A stretch of 64,000 bases of DNA, taken from Firmicutes bacterium UBA1764. GTDB taxonomy: Bacteria > Bacillota > Clostridia > Peptostreptococcales > Anaerovoracaceae. The position numbers and the translations under genes were made by a program. Shown in pieces: positions 49,041 to 58,533 of the stretch; position 1 is the stretch's first letter, and every line of letters starts with the position of its first letter. The stretch is from NCBI GenBank assembly GCA_002315535.1, contig DCHA01000029.1, positions 1 to 64,000 on the forward strand, in the 5' to 3' direction. The notes beneath the pieces were generated by a model that was not told where the DNA came from, did no database searches, and saw only the letters and a program-made list of their open reading frames with translations.

Positions 49041-49907
49041 ATGCCTGAAATGCTAAATCTGAAAAAGGTTTTCGGACAGAATTTCATTCAAAGTTCGGAA
49101 GTAATAAATGACATAATTGGGACGCTTGGTGCAGACGAAAATACCTTCGTAATTGAGATAGGGCCCGGAGCGGGAGCGCTTACTATTCCTCTCGCCGATC
49201 AGGTAGGACACCTTGCGGCTATAGAAATAGACAGAAGGCTCGTAAAGCTTCTCAGGGATACCTTTAAGGATAACCCAAAAGTAAGGATAGTATTTGATGA
49301 TGTCCTTCAGGTAGACTTTAAAGAGATACTCGAGCATGAGCATGCAGAAGATTTCCCTAAATTAAAGATAGTCGGAAATATTCCATATAATATCACGTCG
49401 CCGATTATCACCGAAGTTCTTGAAAGCGGAATTCCGTTTGAGAACTTTACACTCATGATTCAAAAGGAAGTCGCAGAAAGAATTTGTGCGGCTCCGGGAT
49501 CAAGAAAATACGGCTACATGTCAGTCTTTGTTCAGTACTACACAGAGACTGAATATATAAGAACTGTTGGCAGAGAGTTATTCCTGCCTACTCCGAATGT
49601 AGATTCTGCGGTTGTAAATCTTACGTTCAGAAAAGAGCCTCCTGTTGATTGCGACAAAGAGAAGTTCTTCAATGTAGTAAAACAAAGCTTCGCTCACAAG
49701 AGAAAAACTCTGGCAAACAATTTGATTGGCATGGCGGGAAGTGACAAGCAAAGCGTCAGTGCTTTTCTTACAGGTTTGGGCATAGAGCCAAAGCGCAGAG
49801 CAGAAACGCTTAGCCTCGAAGAGTTTGCAAAGATTGCAAACGCATTGGGCGGAGAAATTAAAAAAGCTGAAACAACTAATGATAGTTCAGAAATAAGTAA
49901 ATGGTAG
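49041..49907 (+). CDS. rsmA: 16S rRNA (adenine1518/1519-N6)-dimethyltransferase
   Basis: KsgA, dimethylating two adenines near the 3' end of 16S rRNA. The 288-residue protein has QNFIQSSEVINDII, motif I VIEIGPGAGALTIPL, IEIDRRL and the catalytic motif VGNIPYNITSPII. The C-terminal helical domain contains FAHKRKTLANNL. A aaagga Shine-Dalgarno precedes the ATG. Confidence 0.97.
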   Translation: MPEMLNLKKVFGQNFIQSSEVINDIIGTLGADENTFVIEIGPGAGALTIPLADQVGHLAAIEIDRRLVKLLRDTFKDNPKVRIVFDDVLQVDFKEILEHEHAEDFPKLKIVGNIPYNITSPIITEVLESGIPFENFTLMIQKEVAERICAAPGSRKYGYMSVFVQYYTETEYIRTVGRELFLPTPNVDSAVVNLTFRKEPPVDCDKEKFFNVVKQSFAHKRKTLANNLIGMAGSDKQSVSAFLTGLGIEPKRRAETLSLEEFAKIANALGGEIKKAETTNDSSEISKW

Positions 49908-49916
49908 GTATTTGAC

Positions 49917-51206
49917 ATGTTAGACATTAAGTTTTTAAGAAACAATCCTGATCTCGTAAAAGAAAATATAAAGAAAAAGTTCCAGGACGAAAAGCTTCCT
50001 TATGTTGATGAAGTAATCGCATACGATGAAGAAATTCGCCAGGCAAAGACCAGAGGCGACGAGCTGAGAAACAACAGAAACGTTGTAAGCAGACAGATCG
50101 GTCAGCTCATGAAGGAAGGCAAGAAGGAAGAGGCTGAAGAAGCAAAGAAGAAAGTAACCGAAATGGCTGATGAACTTGCTGCACTTGAGGCTAAGGAAGA
50201 AGAGCTCTCTGCAAAGCTTAACGAGCGCATGATGGTTATTCCGCAGATTGTTGATCCTACCGTTCCTGTAGGTAAGGATGACAGCGAAAATGTTGAAATC
50301 GAAAAGTACGGCGATCCAGTCGTTCCTGAGTGGGAAGTGCCTTATCATGTAGATATCATGGAAAGCATGGATGGTATCGATCTCGATTCCGCAAGGAGAA
50401 CCTCCGGAAACGGCTTCTATTATCTGAAGGGTGATATCGCAAGACTTCACAGCGGCATTCTTTCATATGCGCGTGACTTCATGATTAACAAGGGCTTTAC
50501 TTATTTCGTTCCGCCTTTCATGATTCATGGCGATGTAGTTAAGGGCGTTATGTCATTCTCCGAAATGGAAAATATGATGTACAAGATCGAAGGCGAAGAC
50601 CTCTATCTTATCGGAACATCCGAGCACTCAATGGTTGGCCGTTATATCGGACAGATTCTTGAAAAGGATCAGCTCCCACAGACACTTACATCCTACAGCC
50701 CTTGCTTCAGAAAAGAAGTTGGTGCTCACGGAATTGAAGAGCGTGGCGTATATAGAATTCACCAGTTCGAAAAGCAGGAAATGGTTGTTATCTGCGAGCC
50801 TGAAGAATCAAAGGCTTGGTATGACAAGCTGTGGAGCTACACAGTAGAATTATTCAGAAGCATGGATATTCCTGTTAGAACACTCGAGTGCTGCACAGGC
50901 GACCTTGCAGATCTTAAGTGCAAGTCCTGCGACGTTGAAGCTTGGTCTCCAAGACAGCAGAAGTACTTCGAAGTAGGAAGCTGCTCTAACCTTGGCGATG
51001 CTCAGGCAAGAAGACTCGGAATCAGAGTTCGTGACAAGGAGAACGGAAACTACCTGCCACACACACTTAACAATACAGTAGTTGCACCACCAAGAATGCT
51101 TATCGCCTTCCTTGAAAACAACTACAGACCGGACGGAACAGTTCTTATTCCGGAGCCACTCAGACCATACATGGGCGGACAGGAAAAGCTTGTTCCTAAG
51201 AAGTAA
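49917..51206 (+). CDS. serS: Seryl-tRNA synthetase
   Basis: A 429-residue class II synthetase. The N-terminal coiled coil (MLDIKFLRNNPDLVKENIKKKF, then helices to ~105) clamps tRNA-Ser. The catalytic core has motif 2 in FRKEVGAHGIEERGVYRIHQFEKQEM and motif 3 in LNNTVVAPPRMLIAFLENN. No T-box leader precedes it; it is 9 bp from rsmA. Confidence 0.98.
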   Translation: MLDIKFLRNNPDLVKENIKKKFQDEKLPYVDEVIAYDEEIRQAKTRGDELRNNRNVVSRQIGQLMKEGKKEEAEEAKKKVTEMADELAALEAKEEELSAKLNERMMVIPQIVDPTVPVGKDDSENVEIEKYGDPVVPEWEVPYHVDIMESMDGIDLDSARRTSGNGFYYLKGDIARLHSGILSYARDFMINKGFTYFVPPFMIHGDVVKGVMSFSEMENMMYKIEGEDLYLIGTSEHSMVGRYIGQILEKDQLPQTLTSYSPCFRKEVGAHGIEERGVYRIHQFEKQEMVVICEPEESKAWYDKLWSYTVELFRSMDIPVRTLECCTGDLADLKCKSCDVEAWSPRQQKYFEVGSCSNLGDAQARRLGIRVRDKENGNYLPHTLNNTVVAPPRMLIAFLENNYRPDGTVLIPEPLRPYMGGQEKLVPKK

Positions 51207-51220
51207 TAAGGGAATAAAAA

Positions 51221-51257
51221 AGCCGGGCTTTGGTTTATCACCAGAGCCCGGTTTTAA
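51221..51257. terminator. Bidirectional terminator between serS and the calpain-like gene
   Basis: CCGGGCT-t-TGG, 7-nt loop, CCA-g-AGCCCGG: an 11-bp stem with one mismatch. T-runs follow on both strands (TTTT on plus; CTTTTTTATT on minus). It serves the convergent serS and 51273-54701 genes. Confidence 0.9.
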
Positions 51258-51272
51258 TATTGTTGTATTAAG

Positions 51273-54200
51273 TTATACCAGAGCCTTAGTCTGAGATACT
51301 TCGGCCTGCGGCTGCTCCTGCTGCTTTGAATTTGCAAGAGGATCCTTTGTGACCGTGTTCTCAATGGTCTTCTTTAATCCATCAAGATCAAGTTCATAGC
51401 TGAAGCCCATAGGATTCTTTGAAGGATCGAGTTTTACCTGAAGGTTCAGGGAACTTATAAATGTTCCTTCTACCATGGAGTAGATCGCCTTTTCTGCCAT
51501 CTGCTCGTTAAATCCAACCGCCTTGTTGAATTCCTGGTATTCCGGTGACATCAGAATTCCCAATGAAATCATTTGACTTGTGGATGCGTATTCCTGGCTG
51601 TTTGCGACCTCTACAGGATTCTTGCCCTGGTTCTGCGGAAGAGCCATCATGCTCTTAAGTGTTGCGTTTGCTACTTCACTCTTGATGCTTTCAGGAACTG
51701 TATCGCGGTAAATCTTTCCGGATTTAATACTTGGGTTCTTCTCTGCGTCAGTGCAGTTCTTAAGAAGCTTTTGTGCGCCCATGAGTCTGTTTCCGAAGCA
51801 TGCACTGAGTGCGTTGTTTATCTTTCTTTGGTTTTCCAGTTCTTCGGGACTGTATGGAAGCTCTATATTCTTATTTTGACAAATCTGTGTTATTGTCTTT
51901 GACTCCTGGAGTAAATCCTTGAGCATTTCATTAGCCTTTATCGCATTTTCAAATTCAGGCTTAAGCAATTCCTCTGTGGTGAACTCCTTGAGCTGTCCTG
52001 CATATTGAGTAAGGTATTCATTTAATGTGGTCAGGCCTTTATAAAGATGCTTTGCGATTTCCCCTGCATTTCCTCCGATAGCAAGTGCGGCGCCTTCTTT
52101 GGCGCACTTTACTCTCATAGCCTTCATTTCCGGAGCATTGGATAAAATATCGTCTACTGATATTCCCTCCTTGCCTGCCATGATGCCGAATGAAATTGCC
52201 TGAAGCGAAGCTCTGTCCAATGTCATACCATCGAGGTCTCCGGCAATCTCTTTAAGCTGGAGACAAAGGTTTGTATTAAGTCCCCAGTTTCCTTTAAAGG
52301 TAAGTCCTCTGGTGTCCTTAAGAGCCTTGCCGTACATAGCCCCGCGCTCTTCGGTGTAAATATATTTATTATGTTCGCTTATTTGCTGTGCATCAAATTC
52401 ATCTTGGATTTGCTTTGCTTGGTTCTTGATGTAGAAATCCAGAAGCTCGTCCGGATTAAGCTTGCTAAAGGAGTCAGGATTCTCCAGCAGCTTATTAACA
52501 AGATTGTCCAGACTTGATGTAGACTTAAGCTTGTTGGCATATGTCTGGATGTTCTTGTCATTTGAAAGCTGCTTTGCAATTTCGCCATGGTCCTTCATAT
52601 AGCGATTTGCAGACAGTCTGGCTATATAGCTTGCCATGGAACCCTTAAGGGCATCCATTTCAGGGCCACGCTTATTTTCGGCTTTTTCCATCATGCCGGC
52701 AACAATCTGAGCCATCTCGTATTCATTACCTGCGATGTCAAAGGCCATTTTGCGCTCTTCAGGGCTGAGCTTAGGATTCTGGTCAACCTCAATTAGCCTT
52801 TCATTATAGCGATCTGCCAGAGCCGCCTGCTTTCTCAGCTCTTCGGCCATAGCCTGCTTTACGGTCTGGGAAGGCTTAATGCCTCTGAGCTTGTAATCCT
52901 GCTGATTAACGCTTGCCGCTTTGGCAACATTAATCTTGGAAACGAAATTCTTGAGGCCTTCAGACTTGCAGGTTTCATCGATGATATCAAAGCCGGTTTG
53001 ACCGTTTCCGTTCATCAGCATGTTTTCGAAAACAAGTCTGTTATCAGGGCTTTCAAGCGCTTCGATCATTCCGTTGATGCGTGTAGCGCGGTCCTTGTTT
53101 TCGCCAATAAGGTTTGCGGCGGTTTCCGCGAGTATGATGTTTCTGTTATTGCTGAATACCTTGGACGCAATCTCCGGATCAAGCTTTCTCAGAACATTCA
53201 TTGCCTTAATAGCATTGTTCTTGCGAGCCTTTCCTGCGGCAAAGTGTGGGTTTTTATGACTTTGATAATAATTGCATTTTGCAAATGCTCTCTCCTGAAG
53301 CATCGGAATAATTTCACTGTCCGGATGCTCCTTCATTGCGGTCTGAAGATCATTCAGAGCCTCAACCATTGCGGTATATTCCGGAGAATTATCCTTGGTG
53401 TTTGCAGCGCTTTCATTCAGCTCTCTGCAACACTTTTCAAAATCAGCGAGGCCTTTTTCCTGAAGTCTGGCATTGCGTTCTTTTTCTGCTTCAGTCAATT
53501 GCTTTGTGACTTTGGTTTCTTTGGCTACTGCAGCCTTGAATTGTGGAATCCCATTTATGATAGCCGTTTTAACATCGGGGTCTTCTATATTATCAATATG
53601 AGCTGCCACGAAATCGCAAAGTTTTCCGAGTATTTCCTTGCGATAATCAGCACCTGGTTTGAGAGCATTTTTAAGATCGCGCAGATTGAGTTTGTTGTGG
53701 AATCTAGCCACCTCGTCCTCAATAAACTTATTATAATCCTTACCTTTTAAGAGTAACTCAGCAGCAGACTTGTTCTTAAAAAGAGTTGGCGCAGCATTGC
53801 CGTGAGCTGATATAGCATTTTCGAATAGCTGTTGCAGGGTGTCGCTCAGTGGTGTCGCTTTAAGCTCCCCGTGCAATTCCTGAAGTATTCTGCCCTCTCC
53901 TTTAGGCATGAGCTGGCAATGTATATTTGTTTCTACAGGCTGGAAATTATCAATGAAAATGTCTGTTATTGGTGATGACGGAGACAGCATTTCATCCATA
54001 GAAATCCTGTGGTGCTTGTCTTTCCACTGGTCATAGTAATATACGTAAGTCTTTCCGTCGTTTTCATCCTTCTTAACTTCTTCCAGCTGCATAGAATGAA
54101 TTTCTGTGCTGATACTTACAAAGCAGCTTTCATTTGCGGCCCTTGTGAGAAACTCTGTATAGTACTCCCTTGCATCGTCCGGATCCTGGAAATCATAGAA

Positions 54201-54701
54201 CTGAGGAGTGATATCTGTATCCTTGGTAATGTTTGGGTTAATAGTGTACTGGAACATATCGGATGTAAACCATCCGAGATTTTTCATGTCTATGCCTTCA
54301 AGAGGATTCATATATCTATCAAAAGACTTGAGCTGGGACGCTACATAAGCCTTTTCGAGAAGACGAAGCCAAGGAGCTGACTGTCTGTCCGTCTTTGGCA
54401 AGCTCTTATCGATGGTAACCTTAATAGGGCCTTTGGATCTTGGACCATCCAGATCATAGAAGGTCACCGTAACGGTGCCATCTTTATTGTCCTTGATTAA
54501 ATTCTTTATGTATTCAGGATTCTTATCTGCTAAACGACGCATAGGTCCAAGCATATAGCAGGATCCGTTATAGCCTTGTCTTACGTCTTCCTTGCGCGGG
54601 CCATTGTTTGGGAAAATATCTTCGTCGATTCCCATCTTTGTCATTCTGTTTCTGCTAGCTTGTACAAAGTCGCTGTCTAAAACTCTTTTGTCATTAGGCA
54701 T
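51273..54701 (-). CDS. Giant protein with N-terminal calpain-type cysteine protease domain
   Basis: 1142 residues. Residues ~30-250 fit the calpain (peptidase C2) core. VRQGYNGSCYMLGPMRRLADKNP resembles the calpain QGxxGDCWFLAAL segment (Gln42 oxyanion, Cys48 nucleophile), followed by DNKDGTVTVTFYD and PWLRLLEKAYV (calpain WPALLEKAYAK). Candidate His202 (EIHSMQL) and Asp224 (YYYDQW, where calpains have Asn) complete a possible triad. The remaining ~880 residues are Lys/Glu/Asn-rich and predicted helical, without recognisable domains, signal peptide or membrane segment. aaggag precedes the ATG. It is the only protein gene on the lagging strand in 48 kb. Function unknown; an effector or toxin role is conjecture. 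Confidence 0.72.
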   Translation of the reverse strand: MPNDKRVLDSDFVQASRNRMTKMGIDEDIFPNNGPRKEDVRQGYNGSCYMLGPMRRLADKNPEYIKNLIKDNKDGTVTVTFYDLDGPRSKGPIKVTIDKSLPKTDRQSAPWLRLLEKAYVASQLKSFDRYMNPLEGIDMKNLGWFTSDMFQYTINPNITKDTDITPQFYDFQDPDDAREYYTEFLTRAANESCFVSISTEIHSMQLEEVKKDENDGKTYVYYYDQWKDKHHRISMDEMLSPSSPITDIFIDNFQPVETNIHCQLMPKGEGRILQELHGELKATPLSDTLQQLFENAISAHGNAAPTLFKNKSAAELLLKGKDYNKFIEDEVARFHNKLNLRDLKNALKPGADYRKEILGKLCDFVAAHIDNIEDPDVKTAIINGIPQFKAAVAKETKVTKQLTEAEKERNARLQEKGLADFEKCCRELNESAANTKDNSPEYTAMVEALNDLQTAMKEHPDSEIIPMLQERAFAKCNYYQSHKNPHFAAGKARKNNAIKAMNVLRKLDPEIASKVFSNNRNIILAETAANLIGENKDRATRINGMIEALESPDNRLVFENMLMNGNGQTGFDIIDETCKSEGLKNFVSKINVAKAASVNQQDYKLRGIKPSQTVKQAMAEELRKQAALADRYNERLIEVDQNPKLSPEERKMAFDIAGNEYEMAQIVAGMMEKAENKRGPEMDALKGSMASYIARLSANRYMKDHGEIAKQLSNDKNIQTYANKLKSTSSLDNLVNKLLENPDSFSKLNPDELLDFYIKNQAKQIQDEFDAQQISEHNKYIYTEERGAMYGKALKDTRGLTFKGNWGLNTNLCLQLKEIAGDLDGMTLDRASLQAISFGIMAGKEGISVDDILSNAPEMKAMRVKCAKEGAALAIGGNAGEIAKHLYKGLTTLNEYLTQYAGQLKEFTTEELLKPEFENAIKANEMLKDLLQESKTITQICQNKNIELPYSPEELENQRKINNALSACFGNRLMGAQKLLKNCTDAEKNPSIKSGKIYRDTVPESIKSEVANATLKSMMALPQNQGKNPVEVANSQEYASTSQMISLGILMSPEYQEFNKAVGFNEQMAEKAIYSMVEGTFISSLNLQVKLDPSKNPMGFSYELDLDGLKKTIENTVTKDPLANSKQQEQPQAEVSQTKALV

Positions 54702-54829
54702 AATAAAACTCCTTATTAAATCCTGATATGGATATATCTTTCTTATTAAATCACAATAATGATAGCATAAAAAATGTTTCAGAAGTGTTTATGTTATATA
54801 CCAATATTATGTGTATAATATGCGCTCTT

Positions 54830-54928
54830 TGCATAAAATATTTATAAAACATCATAAAAGTGCATATTTTTTTAAAAAATTGCATAAAAAACTATTGACA
54901 ATGCATATTTAGGTGCGTATAATGCATA
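54830..54928 (+). promoter_or_regulatory. Array of TGCATA repeats around the promoter of the ABC-argGH operon
   Basis: TGCATA occurs at 54830, 54861, 54881, 54902 and 54923, with TGCGTA at 54914. The main copies are 31, 20, 21 and 21 bp apart, i.e. on the same face of the helix. They flank and lie between the -35 and -10 hexamers. A cooperatively binding regulator is likely; ArgR is a candidate because argG and argH follow, but the motif is not a recognisable ARG box. Confidence 0.5.
54895..54923 (+). promoter_or_regulatory. Consensus sigma-A promoter of the amino-acid ABC transporter operon
   Basis: TTGACA (54895-54900), a 17-bp spacer and TATAAT (54918-54923): both hexamers perfect. Expected start about 54930, ~60 nt before the first gene. 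Confidence 0.85.
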
Positions 54929-54989
54929 CATATTCAAAAAATTGTTAAATATTCAGAGACACATATTAAATATAAAAAGGAGTATTAAA

Positions 54990-55778
54990 ATGAAAAAGTT
55001 TTTAGCAATTGTGCTCGCACTGGTAATGGTGTTATCATTTACTGCATGTGGGGCTGATAAAAAAGAAGCAGCTCAGGAGACATCCGGAGTTAAAACAGTT
55101 CAAGCCGGAAAATTAATAATGGGTACAAGCGCAGCCTTCCCACCATATGAATTCATCAGCGATGAAGATGGTGAAACTGTTGTAGGTATCGATGCGGAAA
55201 TCGCAGAGCTTATTGCAACAGAGCTCGGACTTGAGCTCCAAATTGAAGATATGGAATTCTCTTCTATAATTTCCGCAGTTCAGTCCGGAAAGATCGATGT
55301 AGGTCTTGCAGGTATGACAGTAACAGAAGAACGTCTTAAGAATGTAAACTTCTCAACATCATACGCTCAGGGCGTACAGGTTGTAATTGTACCGGAAGGC
55401 AGCACAAAGGTTACAAGCCTTGATGATCTTCCAAATGTAATGATTGGTGTTCAGGAATCAACAACAGGTCACATTTATTGCGAGGGCGACTTCGGCGCTG
55501 ATCACCTGATTGCATATGCAAACAGCACTCTTTGTGTTCAGGCTCTTAAGAACGGAGACGTAGATTGCGTAGTAATCGACAATCAGCCGGCTCTTGCACA
55601 CGTTTCGAAAAACGAAGGACTTAAGATTCTTGACAGCGCATACACAGTAGAAGATTACGCTGCAGCATTCTCAAAGGATAACACAGAGCTGCTTGATGCA
55701 TTCAACAAGGTTCTCGAGGAAAAGATTGCAGACGGAAGCATTCAGAAAATCTTAGATAAGTATATCTCTGCTAACTAA
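54990..55778 (+). CDS. Polar amino-acid ABC transporter substrate-binding lipoprotein
   Basis: A 262-residue family 3 solute-binding protein. The start at 54990 has aaaaaggag 7 bp upstream; an in-frame ATG at 54942 lacks this and is not signal-like. Lipobox is LSFTAC (Cys20). Family features: TSAAFPPYEFISDEDGETVVGIDAEIAELIATEL, AGMTVTEERLKNVNFSTSYAQGVQVVIV, GVQESTTGH. Followed by a permease, an ATPase and argG-argH, it may import arginine, ornithine or citrulline-type substrates, but the ligand is not proven. Confidence 0.92.
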   Translation: MKKFLAIVLALVMVLSFTACGADKKEAAQETSGVKTVQAGKLIMGTSAAFPPYEFISDEDGETVVGIDAEIAELIATELGLELQIEDMEFSSIISAVQSGKIDVGLAGMTVTEERLKNVNFSTSYAQGVQVVIVPEGSTKVTSLDDLPNVMIGVQESTTGHIYCEGDFGADHLIAYANSTLCVQALKNGDVDCVVIDNQPALAHVSKNEGLKILDSAYTVEDYAAAFSKDNTELLDAFNKVLEEKIADGSIQKILDKYISAN

Positions 55779-55794
55779 TTGTTCCTACAAATAC

Positions 55795-55815
55795 AGGGGT
55801 GCCAAGGGCACCCCT
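55795..55815 (+). promoter_or_regulatory. Intercistronic stem-loop between binding protein and permease
   Basis: AGGGGTGCC-AAG-GGCACCCCT, a perfect 9-bp stem without a T-tract. Such structures commonly stabilise the upstream cistron, giving more binding protein than permease. Confidence 0.7.
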
Positions 55816-55840
55816 TATATTGCGTAGAAAGGTAAATAAT

Positions 55841-56554
55841 ATGAAAGAATGGTTTGCTGAAATAGCAACAGCCTTTAGCCAAACGTTTATTGAAGCTAAC
55901 AGATGGAAAGCGCTTTTAAGCAGTATAGGTGTTACATTACGTATCACCTTTTTTGCGTTAATACTGGGACTTATTCTCGGTATACTTGTTGCCGTAGTGC
56001 GTTCAAGTCATGACCAGCTTGAGATGGATGGCAAAAGCAACAAGATAATAAACATCTTAAACAGTCTTTGCAGCTTGTATTTGACGGTAATAAGAGGAAC
56101 TCCGGTAATGGTTCAAATGATGATCATGTATTTCGTAATCATGGCATCAACAACCAACAAGATCCTTGTCGGAACTATTACCTTTGGTATTAACTCCGGA
56201 GCGTATGTTGCAGAAATAATCCGAAGCGGTATTATGTCTATTGATAAGGGCCAAATGGAGGCCGGCCGCTCGCTGGGATTTAACTATGTTCAGACGATGG
56301 GCTTTATTATCATCCCGCAGGCTATTAAGAATATTCTTCCTGCACTCGGAAACGAATTTATTGCATTGCTAAAGGAAACTTCAATTGTTAATATCATTGG
56401 TATTAAGGATCTTACAAAGTGGGCAATGAATGTTCAGGGAAGAACCTACGAAGCATTCATGCCGTTTATCGGTATCGCAGCAATTTATCTTGTAATAGTA
56501 ATTGGGATCAGCAAGCTGATGTCGTTGCTGGAAAGGAAGATGAGAAATGAATGA
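55841..56554 (+). CDS. Polar amino-acid ABC transporter permease
   Basis: A 237-residue HisM/GlnP-type permease. The start at 55841 has gaaaggt before it. Membrane segments and the EAA loop [37 protein letters not shown] sequence (here [24 protein letters not shown]) are clear, with the partner [26 protein letters not shown]. It overlaps the ATPase gene by 8 bp. Confidence 0.94.
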   Translation: MKEWFAEIATAFSQTFIEANRWKALLSSIGVTLRITFFALILGLILGILVAVVRSSHDQLEMDGKSNKIINILNSLCSLYLTVIRGTPVMVQMMIMYFVIMASTTNKILVGTITFGINSGAYVAEIIRSGIMSIDKGQMEAGRSLGFNYVQTMGFIIIPQAIKNILPALGNEFIALLKETSIVNIIGIKDLTKWAMNVQGRTYEAFMPFIGIAAIYLVIVIGISKLMSLLERKMRNE

Positions 56555-57290
56555 AGTATTAATCAAAGTCGAAAATCTTTCCAGGCACTTCATAGGCGGA
56601 AAAATCAAAGCCCTCACAGATGTAAGCTACGAGATAAAAAAAGGACAGGTAGTAGTTGTTATCGGACCGTCAGGCTCCGGCAAATCAACCTTCCTCAGAT
56701 GCCTCAATATGCTTGAGATTCCGACATCCGGAAGCATAGTTGTTGACGGCGTAAATATACTTGATAAAAATGTTGATATTAATCAATACAGAATGAAGAT
56801 GGGAATGGTATTCCAACATTTCAATCTCTTCCCGCATATGGACATTTTGACAAACATGACTATTGCGCCCCTGAAGCTTAAGAAGCAAACTCCCGAGGAA
56901 GTAAAAGAAAAGGCAATGCAGCTGCTTGCCAGAGTTGGACTAGAGGATAGAGCAGATGCCTATCCAAATCAGCTCTCCGGCGGACAAAAGCAAAGAATTG
57001 CAATTGTAAGAGCCCTGATGATGGACCCTGAGGTTATGCTCTTTGATGAGCCTACATCAGCACTCGACCCTGAAATGGTTGGCGAAGTACTCGATGTAAT
57101 GAAGGAGCTCGCAAAGCAGGGAATGACAATGGTTGTTGTTACCCACGAAATGGGGTTTGCAAAAGAGGTAGCAGATAGAGTAGTATTTATGTCAGATGGG
57201 CAAATACTTGAAGAAGGAAATCCGAAGGAAATATTCGAACATCCGAGATGCGCTCGTCTGAAAGATTTTCTTGCAAAGGTTTTAATATAG
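56547..57290 (+). CDS. Polar amino-acid ABC transporter ATP-binding protein
   Basis: A 247-residue ATPase of the GlnQ/ArtP type: Walker [16 protein letters not shown], signature [17 protein letters not shown], Walker [22 protein letters not shown]-loop [18 protein letters not shown]. It completes the transporter and is followed 22 bp later by argG. Confidence 0.95.
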   Translation: MNEVLIKVENLSRHFIGGKIKALTDVSYEIKKGQVVVVIGPSGSGKSTFLRCLNMLEIPTSGSIVVDGVNILDKNVDINQYRMKMGMVFQHFNLFPHMDILTNMTIAPLKLKKQTPEEVKEKAMQLLARVGLEDRADAYPNQLSGGQKQRIAIVRALMMDPEVMLFDEPTSALDPEMVGEVLDVMKELAKQGMTMVVVTHEMGFAKEVADRVVFMSDGQILEEGNPKEIFEHPRCARLKDFLAKVLI

Positions 57291-57312
57291 TTATTTTAAA
57301 GAGGATAGAACA

Positions 57313-58533
57313 ATGGAAAAGAAAGACATTAAAAAAATAGTGCTCGCTTATTCAGGCGGACTTGATACATCAATTATCATTCCTTGGTTAAAGGAGAATT
57401 ACAACAATCCTGAAATCATTGCCGTAGCAGGTAATGTAGGACAGAACGATGAACTCGAGGGCCTTGAAGAAAAGGCTTTAAAGACAGGCGCATCAAAGCT
57501 TATCGTTGCAGATCTCATCGATGAGATGGTTGACGAAATCATCATTCCGGCAATGAAGATGGATGCAAAATATGAAACATATCTTCTCGGAACAGCTTTT
57601 GCAAGACCTGTTATCGGAAAGAAGCTTGCTGAAATCGCTCTCGCAGAGGGTGCTGATGCAATCGCTCACGGCGCAACAGGAAAGGGAAATGACCAGGTTA
57701 GATTCGAGCTCGCTATTAAGCGTTTTGCTCCGGACATGAAGATCATTGCTCCTTGGAGAGAATGGGATATTAAATCTCGTGAAGAAGAAATCGACTACGC
57801 AGAGGCTCACAATATTCCTCTCAAGATTTCCAGAGAAACAAATTATTCAAAGGACAAGAATCTTTGGCACTTATCACACGAGGGTCTCGATCTCGAGGAT
57901 CCTGCAAACGAACCGAACTATGACAAGCCGGGCTTCCTTGAAATGGGCGTAAGCCCAGCAATGGCTCCGGATACTCCAAGCTACGTAACAATAGACTTTG
58001 AAGCAGGAACTCCTGTTGCACTCAACGGAGAAAAGATGAAGGCTTCAAAGATTATTGAAAAGCTCAATGAAGTTGGCGGCGCAAACGGAATCGGAATTAT
58101 CGATATCGTTGAAAACAGACTTGTCGGAATGAAGGACCGCGGAGTATATGAAACTCCGGGCGGAAGCATTCTTTACGCAGCACACGAACAGCTCGAAATG
58201 CTGACAGTTGATAAGGACACGCTTCATGTAAAGCAGAAGCTCGCAGTAGATTATGCTGATCTTATTTACAACGGAAAGTGGTACAGCCCTCTTCAGGAAG
58301 CACTTACAGCCTTCGCAAATGAAACAAACAAATATGTTACCGGTAGCGTAAAACTCAAGCTCTATAAGGGTAATATCATTCCTGCCGGCACAACATCTCC
58401 ATATTCATTATATTCTGAGAATCTTGTTACTTTTGGTGAATCTGATTACGATCAGGCTCAATCCGCAGGCTTCATCAATCTTTGGGGACTGCCGACAAAG
58501 GTTCAGGCATACAGAGAACAGGGGAAACTTTAA
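57313..58533 (+). CDS. argG: Argininosuccinate synthase
   Basis: Joins citrulline and aspartate with ATP to argininosuccinate. The 406-residue protein begins with the PP-loop [19 protein letters not shown] and has [13 protein letters not shown] and [22 protein letters not shown] gagga Shine-Dalgarno is present. The stop is directly followed by the argH start. No other arginine genes are visible, so in this operon it may complete citrulline-to-arginine conversion from imported substrate. Confidence 0.98.
   Translation: MEKKDIKKIVLAYSGGLDTSIIIPWLKENYNNPEIIAVAGNVGQNDELEGLEEKALKTGASKLIVADLIDEMVDEIIIPAMKMDAKYETYLLGTAFARPVIGKKLAEIALAEGADAIAHGATGKGNDQVRFELAIKRFAPDMKIIAPWREWDIKSREEEIDYAEAHNIPLKISRETNYSKDKNLWHLSHEGLDLEDPANEPNYDKPGFLEMGVSPAMAPDTPSYVTIDFEAGTPVALNGEKMKASKIIEKLNEVGGANGIGIIDIVENRLVGMKDRGVYETPGGSILYAAHEQLEMLTVDKDTLHVKQKLAVDYADLIYNGKWYSPLQEALTAFANETNKYVTGSVKLKLYKGNIIPAGTTSPYSLYSENLVTFGESDYDQAQSAGFINLWGLPTKVQAYREQGKL

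Noticed and set aside
52998..53750. 250-codon plus-strand open frame inside the calpain-like gene
   Set aside because: No Shine-Dalgarno, Cys- and Phe-rich nonsense-like composition, and fully covered by the minus-strand gene with a good ribosome-binding site.
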